Source: Patescibacteria group bacterium
Lineage (GTDB): Bacteria > Patescibacteriota > Microgenomatia > Daviesbacterales > UBA10151
Direction: 5' to 3'
Length of the DNA stretch: 8,372 nucleotides
Assembly (NCBI GenBank): GCA_018817205.1
Contig: JAHIUE010000066.1
Coordinates: forward strand, 1 to 8,372
Shown here: one piece after another, positions 1 to 4,481 of the stretch
How positions within the stretch are numbered: the first letter of the stretch is position 1
How the letters are laid out: every line of letters begins with the position of its first letter
The notes under the pieces: generated by a model
What the model saw: the letters and a program-made list of their open reading frames with translations, nothing else
Database searches by the model: none
Told to the model about the DNA's origin: nothing
Translations under genes and position numbers: made by a program

Positions 1-1
1 A

Positions 2-343
2 CTACAGAAGAAACAGGGTAAGCTACAGATTGCTGATGAGGAGTATTATATAACCTCAGATTACATTCTAAACTTAGCTTCCAGAGCCGATGAATTATTT
101 GAAAGTTCTGAACCGATAGAAAAAAGGCAACTTATTAAGTTTGCACTTCAGAACTTGGTACTAGATGGTAGTTTAGTGCGTTATGACGAGATAAAACCCT
201 TCGACACAATACGAGAATACGCTTCTCGTCAAGCTTGGCTCCCCCGCGTGGATTCGAACCACGAACCTTCTTCTTACAGAACTCCTTCTGTTACCAAAAG
301 GTCTGGACTATCTTATGTCGCCTTAGGCGACTCGGGTATATAG
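2..343 (+). CDS. Serine recombinase/integrase, C-terminal fragment (5' cut by window edge)
   Basis: An open frame enters from the left edge and ends at TAG 341-343. The part before the tRNA reads like the C-terminal end of resolvase/large serine recombinases: a Tyr-rich segment, then NLASRADELFES, EKRQLIKFALQNLVLDG and a closing PFDTI (family recognition from memory). The catalytic N-terminal domain lies outside the window. From about 236 the frame runs antisense through the 3' half of tRNA-Asn and into its intron, so the last roughly 35 residues (WLPRVDSNHEP onward) are read from tRNA sequence and may be an unselected tail. An integrase that ends head-on against a tRNA 3' end is the usual layout of an element integrated at that tRNA. 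It could instead be a decayed remnant. Confidence is moderate because only about 78 informative residues are visible. Confidence 0.65.
   Translation, partial: LQKKQGKLQIADEEYYITSDYILNLASRADELFESSEPIEKRQLIKFALQNLVLDGSLVRYDEIKPFDTIREYASRQAWLPRVDSNHEPSSYRTPSVTKRSGLSYVALGDSGI
211..229. other. Perfect 7-bp inverted repeat between integrase end and tRNA-Asn
   Basis: ACGAGAA (211-217) and TTCTCGT (223-229) form a perfect 7-bp stem with a 5-nt loop, 6 nt beyond the CCA end of tRNA-Asn. On the tRNA strand it could act as a transcript-end or processing hairpin, although no U-run follows it. It also sits where an attachment-site arm of the integrated element would be expected. The structure is seen; both functions are guesses. 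Confidence 0.4.
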
Positions 344-463
344 TCTCTACACATTTACCCCGCCGTGGCGGGGATTTAGCTCGGGATTACCCCGCCTTGG
401 CGGGGCTTCCCCGAATTAGCCCGATTTTTCAATCAGCCTTACGACTGAAAGCTGCCTGATTTG
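277..463 (-). ncRNA. Group I self-splicing intron in the tRNA-Asn anticodon loop
   Basis: The intron is 187 nt, inserted between U35 and U36, with no internal ORF. The canonical order is visible on the minus strand. P1 is exon CTGT (467-464) with guide GCAG (455-452), giving U-G at the splice site. P2 (448-433) has a GTAA tetraloop. P3 pairs 424-420 with 336-332; P4 pairs 414-410 with 385-381. P5 is hairpin 405-390 and P6 is hairpin 373-358. P7 pairs AGAGACTA (348-341) with TAGTCC (310-305), the R/S core. P8 is 331-317 (GTCGCC/GGCGAC). A P9-region hairpin CAGAA-GGAG-TTCTG (290-277) ends at the terminal G. The P/Q/R/S-like core and small size resemble the IC3 tRNA introns of cyanobacteria and proteobacteria. 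Splice positions are inferred from the mature loop; P1 is short (4 bp). Confidence 0.9.
358..405. repeat. Two near-identical GC palindromes forming intron P5 and P6
   Basis: CCCCGCC-GT-GGCGGGG (358-373) and CCCCGCC-TT-GGCGGGG (390-405) are perfect 7-bp inverted repeats with 2-nt loops, differing only in one loop base. Each is preceded by TTAC on the plus strand. They are the GC-rich tips of P6 and P5 in an otherwise AT-rich intron. They belong to the CCGCC/GGCGG palindrome family also present at 3773-3789 and 7349-7363. Confidence 0.85.
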
Positions 464-516
464 ACAGGAAGCCGCTCTACCATTGAGCTACAGGGGATTA
501 TCAATGTACGCCAAAG

Positions 517-545
517 ATTATACCAGCTTGATTTGAATTTTCCAA
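517..545 (-). promoter_or_regulatory. Sigma-70-type promoter of tRNA-Asn
   Basis: On the minus strand, -35 TTGGAA (545-540) and -10 TATAAT (522-517) are separated by exactly 17 bp. A TGG just before the -10 supplies an extended -10 element. The predicted start, near 510, leaves a leader of about 13 nt before the tRNA 5' end at 497. The perfect -10 fits the sigma factor encoded next door, which keeps the usual WWIRQAIT contact motif. Confidence 0.75.
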
Positions 546-568
546 TCAAAAGTAGCACACTAAAAGTG

Positions 569-580
569 AAGGGTGGTGAT
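569..580 (+). promoter_or_regulatory. Strong Shine-Dalgarno-like site for the 585 ORF
   Basis: AAGGGTGGTGAT differs by one base, plus one extra G, from AAGGAGGTGAT and precedes TTG 585 by 4 nt. It decides the start codon, and it stands out because the other genes in the window show no comparable site at normal distance. Confidence 0.55.
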
Positions 581-584
581 AAAC

Positions 585-776
585 TTGTGTAAACAACTTG
601 TTCAATATTTTAAAAATCATGCTATATATAACGCATGCGTACATGTCATGGTCGGAATAGGCATCGGCATGCTTTTGACCTATCCTTTAGCAGGGGCCCA
701 TCCTGTCCGTTGGGGTCTGGCATTTCTGGCTTTGGGAATCTTAGGACATCTTTATCCGCTGGTAAAGAAGGGTTAG
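585..776 (+). CDS. Small two-helix membrane protein, unknown function
   Basis: This 63-residue protein has a short polar N-terminus, a hydrophobic helix at about residues 18-36 containing a GIGIG run, a short PLAGAHP turn, a second helix at about 41-58, and a KKG tail. I do not recognise a family. The frame is open from GTG 573, but AAGGGTGGTGAT (569-580) closely matches the anti-Shine-Dalgarno consensus AAGGAGGTGAT and lies 4 nt before an in-frame TTG at 585. TTG 585 is therefore the preferred start, because the GTG codons fall inside the ribosome-binding site itself. It is the only gene here with such a site at normal spacing. It converges on rpoD with 4 nt between the stop codons and no terminator. 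Its own promoter is not clear. Confidence 0.6.
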   Translation: MCKQLVQYFKNHAIYNACVHVMVGIGIGMLLTYPLAGAHPVRWGLAFLALGILGHLYPLVKKG

Positions 777-780
777 AAAT

Positions 781-1869
781 TTATTCCAAGTAATCCCGCA
801 GTTTCTTGGCCCGGGTGGGATGCTTTAATTTTCTAATGGCTTTGGCCTCAATTTGTCTTATTCTTTCCCTTGTTACCCCAAATTCTTTACCCACTTCTTC
901 CAAAGTTCTTTGTTTGCCGTCTTCCAGCCCAAACCTAAGCTGCAAAACTCTTTTTTCTCTTGGTGACAAAGAATCCAGCACTTCGTCTAAATGGATTTTC
1001 AAAAGCTCCCTGGTGGCCTGTTCATCAGGCTGCAACCCCTGATCGGCAATAAAATCCCCCAGATGCGAATCTTCCTCGTCCCCCACCGGTGTTTCCAGAG
1101 AAGTTGGCTCTTGAGAAACTTTTATAATCTCCCGTGCTTTGCTTTCATCAATTCCCAAAACTCTGGCTACCTCCTCCGGGGCGGGCTCGCGGCCCAGATC
1201 CTGCATCATCCGCCTTTGGGTTCTATTAAATCTGTTTATGGTTTCCACCATATGGACCGGAATACGGATGGTCCTGGCCTGATCGGCAATTGCCCGTGTG
1301 ATGGCTTGCCTGATCCACCAGGTAGCATATGTTGAAAATTTATACCCCCTTCTCCAGTCGTATTTGTCAACCGCCCTCATCAAGCCAATGTTTCCCTCTT
1401 CAATTAAATCAAGTAAAGACATGCCGCGGCCGACATATTTTTTGGCGATAGATACAACGAGGCGCAAATTGGCGGAAATGAGCTTATTCCTGGCGGCTTT
1501 GACATTTTTCTCCGCTTTTTTGGCCAACTCTACCTCGTCCTTGGCTGTTAAAAGCGGTATTTTACCGATGTCGCGGAGATACTGCCTGACCGGATCGGTA
1601 ACCGCTCCTGCTTCCAAAGTAGAAAGAACCTCCAGTTCTTTCTCTAACTCCGTAGCAGATTTAGTTTCAGCTTCCAGCTCTTCTGCGGTGGTTTCAAAAA
1701 CATCAATATTTTCATTAATTAACTTAACATAAAATTCATCCAGTTTCTCAATCTCTTCTTCGGGCTTGGGAAAAACCCGCAAGATCTCCTCTTGGGTCAC
1801 AAAACCCCTTTCCTTACCGAGCTTTAGGAGCTTTTTTACATCAAGTCGCACTTCTTTTTTCTTAGTCAT
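781..1869 (-). CDS. rpoD: RNA polymerase primary sigma factor (RpoD/SigA)
   Basis: The 362-residue housekeeping sigma factor directs RNA polymerase to -10/-35 promoters. A short region 1.1-like helical domain covers about residues 8-58 (LLKLGKERGFVTQEEI). An acidic linker follows, then region 1.2 at about 92-120 (DPVRQYLRDIG). Region 2 (about 128-200) has the core-binding and -10 motifs LDLIEEGNIGLMRAVDKY and GYKFSTYATWWIRQAIT. Region 3 spans about 205-285. Region 4 (about 295-362) has the helix-turn-helix TLEEVGKEFGVTRERIRQIE. The usual Q in LDLIQEGN is E here. The size is typical of SigA proteins lacking the large insertion of E. coli sigma-70. ATG 1869 lies 5 nt after the dnaG stop with no Shine-Dalgarno sequence, so translational coupling is likely. 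The ends and domain order indicate a complete gene. Confidence 0.97.
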   Translation of the reverse strand: MTKKKEVRLDVKKLLKLGKERGFVTQEEILRVFPKPEEEIEKLDEFYVKLINENIDVFETTAEELEAETKSATELEKELEVLSTLEAGAVTDPVRQYLRDIGKIPLLTAKDEVELAKKAEKNVKAARNKLISANLRLVVSIAKKYVGRGMSLLDLIEEGNIGLMRAVDKYDWRRGYKFSTYATWWIRQAITRAIADQARTIRIPVHMVETINRFNRTQRRMMQDLGREPAPEEVARVLGIDESKAREIIKVSQEPTSLETPVGDEEDSHLGDFIADQGLQPDEQATRELLKIHLDEVLDSLSPREKRVLQLRFGLEDGKQRTLEEVGKEFGVTRERIRQIEAKAIRKLKHPTRAKKLRDYLE

Positions 1870-1874
1870 ACTAT

Positions 1875-3656
1875 TTAAAGATTTTTTAATTTCACTGACA
1901 AATCCCTGAACCTTTTGTTCAAAGACTCTACAATTCCCATATTACCAAATTCCTGGGCATTCCTAATTTCTAGAGAGAGTTTTTCCAAAGAGGCTTTAAT
2001 TAAGGTCTTTTTCAGTTCGGAAACTACCCCGTCCAACTCTTTTTGCCAAACCCTCTCGTCTACAAATCTTGCATCAAGTTCCATCAAGTATAACCTATCT
2101 ACCTCTACCAGCAATTCTTTCGGTAGGTTTGAAACAAATTCATTAATATTAAAAGCCGTGCTTTTGAAAGATATCGAATCCAAATAGAGCACCAAAGCTA
2201 CATAAAGCTGGCGCCAACTCTCTTTCAAAAATAATGTCTCAGGGAAACCGGGCACAAAATTGTAATTTTTAGGAGGACGCAGGAGAAGCGCGATTAGGTA
2301 CTCTTCCAAAAGCTCCCTTCTTGATCTTGATGAGAGTATATTGTCCCGGTCAGAAGCACTGCTTAAGGTTTTAATCGTCGGGTAACTTTTATATCCGGAC
2401 TTGCGTATTTTCTCTACTAGAGCCCGTAAGATACCTTCATCTGTTTTAAGATACGCCGCCAGTCTTTGAATATAATGCTCCCTGACCAAATTATCTGTAA
2501 TCTTGGCCCAAACAGGAATAAGTTCCTCTTGAATTCTTTTCAGATCAGAAGGAGAATTTATATCATATTTTTTGGCAATATAAGTCAGATAATAATCGTA
2601 AATCGGCACTGCCGCACTTACTGCCTTAGACCAAATGGCAGGATCTTCTTTGATTGCTTCCGCCGCATCCTTACCTCCTTCCAGTTGAATCACTTTAATA
2701 TTTAAGCCTATTTTATCCGACATCTCAATGCCGCGGCGCAGTGCAAAATCTCCAGCCAAATCCATATCAAAAGCCAGACTAATGTTTTCCGTATACTTCT
2801 TCAGTAAATCAATCTGTCCCTCGGTCAAAGCTGTACCTTTTGAGGCAATCACATTTTTAAACCCCGCCTGAAAAGATAAAATCATATCCATCTCTCCTTC
2901 TACCAATACCGCCTCTCTCTTTGCGCGGATTTCCCCTTTTGCCAAGTGAAGGCCAAACAAAAATTGGCCTTTGTCAAAAATCGGGGTTTGCGGAGTGTTG
3001 ATATATTTTGGCTCAGCACGGTACAAGACTCGACCGGAAAAACCTCTCAAGCGCTCTTTACCGTCAATCAAGGGAAAGATAATTCTACCCCTAAACCTAT
3101 CGTAACAGCCTGATCTTGCAACCACTCCCAAACCTGACATCGTAATTTCAGCTGCGGTAAAACCTCTTTTTAATAAAAACCTTGTCAAGGATTCCCAAGA
3201 ATGCGGAGCATATCCTATACCAAATTGTTCGATTGTACCGGCAGATACTCCTCTGTCTTTTAAGTATTCCAGGGCGCGCTTGCCTGATTCGTGGTTTATT
3301 AAAATATAATGGAAAAATTCCTGGGCTTTTAGGTTAACTGCAAACAGTCTATCTTTAAAGTCCGATTTTGCAGGGGATTTTTTTAAAGTCACCCCTGCCC
3401 GCTTTGCCAACATTTCCAATGCCTCCTTAAAATCCAGGCCCTCTTTTTCTATAAGGAATGTAAAGACATCTCCGCTCTTGCCGCAACCGAAACATTTAAA
3501 TATTTGCCGTTCCGGAGAAACTATAAACGAAGGTGTTTTTTCGTCATGAAAAGGGCAACGAGCCTTAAAATTTATACCTGTTTTTTTTAAGGTGAGATAT
3601 TCGGAGATTAAATCTACAATATTAATTTTTTCTTTAATGAGTTCTGTGTCTTCCAT
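1875..3656 (-). CDS. dnaG: DNA primase DnaG
   Basis: The 593-residue primase makes RNA primers at the replication fork. The N-terminal CHC2 zinc domain has C34-P-F-H37 and C55-F-G-C58. The RNA-polymerase core follows, with FRGRIIFPLID (about 189-198), KYINTPQTPIF (about 217-227) and a TOPRIM domain from about 248 (VEGEMD with E253 and D257; DMD at 297-299; GGKD 327-330). The C-terminal third is helical, as expected for the helicase-binding region. The frame stays open upstream to 3812, but that stretch is antisense-free overlap with tRNA-Ser and lies beyond the predicted transcription start. ATG 3656 (MEDTELIKEKINIVDLI) matches the normal DnaG N-terminus. ATG 3683 is a possible alternative. 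There is no Shine-Dalgarno site. It is the first gene of the dnaG-rpoD operon; rpsU is absent. Confidence 0.97.
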   Translation of the reverse strand: MEDTELIKEKINIVDLISEYLTLKKTGINFKARCPFHDEKTPSFIVSPERQIFKCFGCGKSGDVFTFLIEKEGLDFKEALEMLAKRAGVTLKKSPAKSDFKDRLFAVNLKAQEFFHYILINHESGKRALEYLKDRGVSAGTIEQFGIGYAPHSWESLTRFLLKRGFTAAEITMSGLGVVARSGCYDRFRGRIIFPLIDGKERLRGFSGRVLYRAEPKYINTPQTPIFDKGQFLFGLHLAKGEIRAKREAVLVEGEMDMILSFQAGFKNVIASKGTALTEGQIDLLKKYTENISLAFDMDLAGDFALRRGIEMSDKIGLNIKVIQLEGGKDAAEAIKEDPAIWSKAVSAAVPIYDYYLTYIAKKYDINSPSDLKRIQEELIPVWAKITDNLVREHYIQRLAAYLKTDEGILRALVEKIRKSGYKSYPTIKTLSSASDRDNILSSRSRRELLEEYLIALLLRPPKNYNFVPGFPETLFLKESWRQLYVALVLYLDSISFKSTAFNINEFVSNLPKELLVEVDRLYLMELDARFVDERVWQKELDGVVSELKKTLIKASLEKLSLEIRNAQEFGNMGIVESLNKRFRDLSVKLKNL

Positions 3657-3716
3657 GGCTTTGCAGTAATCCCAAAGGCCCATGCTAAATTGTGGCTTCC
3701 AGGTATTGTTGGGGCG

Positions 3717-3745
3717 ATTGTACACCAAAGGTGTCCCGAAGGCAA
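3717..3745 (-). promoter_or_regulatory. Promoter of dnaG-rpoD with a palindrome in the spacer
   Basis: On the minus strand, -35 TTGCCT (3745-3740) and -10 TACAAT (3722-3717) are 17 bp apart. The -35 starts 2 nt beyond the 3' end of tRNA-Ser. The predicted start near 3710 gives a leader of about 54 nt to ATG 3656. The spacer carries a perfect inverted repeat, ACACC-TTT-GGTGT (3734-3722), whose last two bases are the first two of the -10. Readthrough from the tRNA-Ser promoter is also possible. Confidence 0.6.
3722..3734. other. Operator- or hairpin-like palindrome between -35 and -10
   Basis: ACACC-AAA-GGTGT on the plus strand is a 5-bp inverted repeat with a 3-nt centre. It sits between the promoter elements of dnaG and downstream of tRNA-Ser. 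It could be a repressor site, a hairpin at the end of a tRNA-Ser transcript, or chance. It has the same stem-AAA-stem design as the tRNA-Ser variable arm. Confidence 0.35.
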
Positions 3746-3746
3746 G

Positions 3747-3834
3747 CGGAGAGGGTGGGATTTGAACCCACGATCCGCCAAAGGCGGATGCGATCTTTCC
3801 AAGATCGTGCACTAAGCCACTATGCGACCTCTCC
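3747..3834 (-). tRNA. tRNA-Ser(GGA), CCA not encoded
   Basis: Read on the minus strand, acceptor GGAGAGG pairs perfectly with CCTCTCC and the discriminator is G, as in bacterial tRNA-Ser. The anticodon stem CGATC/GATCG closes loop TTGGAAA, giving anticodon GGA (3800-3798) for UCC/UCU. The T-arm is GTGGG-TTCAAAT-CCCAC. The long variable arm typical of Ser is a 7-bp stem with a TTT loop, ATCCGCC-TTT-GGCGGAT (3789-3773), unusually long and identical in core to a dispersed palindrome. After the discriminator comes CTTGCC, so CCA must be added enzymatically. It lies directly upstream of dnaG. Confidence 0.95.
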
Positions 3835-3843
3835 AGTTGCCAT

Positions 3844-3871
3844 ATTATACCTATTGCAAAAAGTTTTACAA
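3844..3871 (-). promoter_or_regulatory. Promoter of tRNA-Ser
   Basis: On the minus strand, -35 TTGTAA (3871-3866), a 16-bp spacer and a perfect -10 TATAAT (3849-3844). The predicted start at about 3837 is only a few nt before the tRNA 5' end at 3834. It overlaps the divergent promoter region of the 3891 gene. Confidence 0.65.
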
Positions 3872-3884
3872 AATAGTGTATTAT
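3854..3884 (+). promoter_or_regulatory. Promoter of the DUF5652-like gene, leaderless layout
   Basis: TTGCAA (3854-3859) and TATTAT (3879-3884) are 19 bp apart, which is somewhat long. The -10 ends 6 nt before ATG 3891, so the predicted +1 is the A of the start codon. No Shine-Dalgarno sequence is present, which agrees with a leaderless mRNA. Confidence 0.5.
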
Positions 3885-3890
3885 TAAACA

Positions 3891-4133
3891 ATGTTTAACT
3901 GGGATTTTTCAAATCTTGGAGCAGGTGTATTTTTGCTCGTCTTATGGGAAACCTTTTGGAAGATAATTGCTCTCTGGAGGTCTGCCAAAAAAGGAGACAA
4001 ACTTTGGTTTATTGCAATTTTTGTAATCAACTTTTTTGGGCTTGTTCCAATCTTTTACCTTTGGAGAACTAAACAATTAGAAAGTGTTTTTAAAGACATC
4101 AAGGAATTCTTCAGGCTAAAGTTTCATAAATAA
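3891..4133 (+). CDS. DUF5652-like two-helix membrane protein
   Basis: This 80-residue protein has a first hydrophobic helix at about residues 8-28 (LLVLWETFWKIIALW), a basic cytoplasmic-type loop SAKKGDK, a second helix at about 38-58 (LWFIAIFVINFFGLVPIFYLW) and a charged amphipathic tail. The pattern W-E-x-x-W-K-x-x-A-L-W, basic loop, W-F, N-x-x-G-x-x-P-I-x-Y resembles the DUF5652 family of uncharacterised proteins common in Patescibacteria (recognised from memory; Pfam should confirm). Its function is unknown. The start is fixed by the promoter, which places +1 on the ATG. Its last 10 nt overlap the 3' end of yraN on the other strand, and no terminator is visible between the two genes. Confidence 0.75.
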   Translation: MFNWDFSNLGAGVFLLVLWETFWKIIALWRSAKKGDKLWFIAIFVINFFGLVPIFYLWRTKQLESVFKDIKEFFRLKFHK

Positions 4134-4480
4134 ACATTTTCATAGTGAGTAAGCCGCAGAAGTTCATTTTCTCCCGATAAAACAATTGCCACCACATCAA
4201 TCCTACAAGACTTATCTTCGCCTTTCATATAAACTGCGGCCATATTTTGCACTCTTTTTAATTTGTGCCTGCTTATCATTTCCTCCGGGGAGCCATAATC
4301 TAAACCTTTTTTGGCTTTTACCTCCACAAAAACCAGGGTATCTTTATCTTTGGCAATAATGTCAATCTCGCCAAAGCGGCTTCCGAAATTAGTCTCCAGT
4401 ATCTGGTAGTCTTTTTTCTTTAGGGCTTCAACCGCCAGATTTTCGGCAAAATATCCAGTCTGTCTGTTATCCAATTTCAT
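4124..4480 (-). CDS. yraN: YraN-family (UPF0102) endonuclease-like protein
   Basis: This 118-residue protein has the typical UPF0102 length. It carries the restriction-endonuclease-like PD-(D/E)xK fold motifs: G9-x-x-x-E13 with NLAVEAL in the first helix, then GEID (37-40) and FVEVKAK (51-57), giving probable metal-site residues E13, D40, E53 and K55. The family is assumed to bind or cut branched or recombining DNA, but no substrate is established here. It is the last gene of the operon, starting 1 nt after the comM TGA stop, with no Shine-Dalgarno site. It ends in TGA. The yraN/comM/dprA neighbourhood is seen in many bacteria, which supports a role in processing incoming or recombining DNA. 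Confidence 0.92.
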   Translation of the reverse strand: MKLDNRQTGYFAENLAVEALKKKDYQILETNFGSRFGEIDIIAKDKDTLVFVEVKAKKGLDYGSPEEMISRHKLKRVQNMAAVYMKGEDKSCRIDVVAIVLSGENELLRLTHYENVYL

Positions 4481-4481
4481 A

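Larger units (their letters stand above)
236..497 (-). tRNA. tRNA-Asn(GUU), interrupted by a group I intron, CCA encoded
   Basis: Read on the minus strand, the 5' exon (497-464) gives acceptor TCCCCTG, TA, D-arm GCTC/GAGC, G26, anticodon-stem strand GCTTC and loop bases CTGT. The 3' exon (276-236) gives TAA, stem GAAGA, variable AGGTT, T-arm CGTGG-TTCGAAT-CCACG, acceptor CGGGGGA, discriminator G and CCA. Joining them gives loop CTGTTAA with anticodon GUU. The acceptor and discriminator match bacterial tRNA-Asn, which in E. coli begins TCCTCTG and ends CAGAGGAGCCA. The acceptor pairs over 7 bp with one G-U; position 27-43 is a G-A mismatch. The unspliced 5' half looks like anticodon GUC (Asp), but the identity bases and spliced loop favour Asn. 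CCA is encoded here, unlike in the other two tRNAs. The 3' end is overlapped antisense by the integrase frame. Confidence 0.9.

Noticed and set aside
358..405. The two GC palindromes as a CRISPR-like array
   Set aside because: Only two copies, no spacers of constant length, and they fit as P5 and P6 of the intron.
235..459. 74-residue ORF across the tRNA and intron on the plus strand
   Set aside because: It is antisense to a well-supported tRNA and ribozyme. There is no protein-like pattern, and the PRGFEPRT peptide is the common antisense T-arm artefact.
464..497. tRNA-Asp(GUC) read from the uninterrupted 5' half
   Set aside because: The bases after CTGT belong to the intron. The acceptor, the discriminator and the spliced loop CTGTTAA indicate tRNA-Asn(GUU).
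777..800. Intrinsic terminator between the small ORF and rpoD
   Set aside because: Only 4 nt lie between the stops. No GC-rich hairpin followed by a T-run is present on either strand.
806..1732. Plus-strand ORFs inside rpoD
   Set aside because: They are shadows of a clearly conserved gene on the other strand, with no motifs or start signals.
3657..3812. 52-residue N-terminal extension of DnaG in the same open frame
   Set aside because: It lies across tRNA-Ser and upstream of the predicted dnaG transcription start. ATG 3656 matches the usual DnaG N-terminus.
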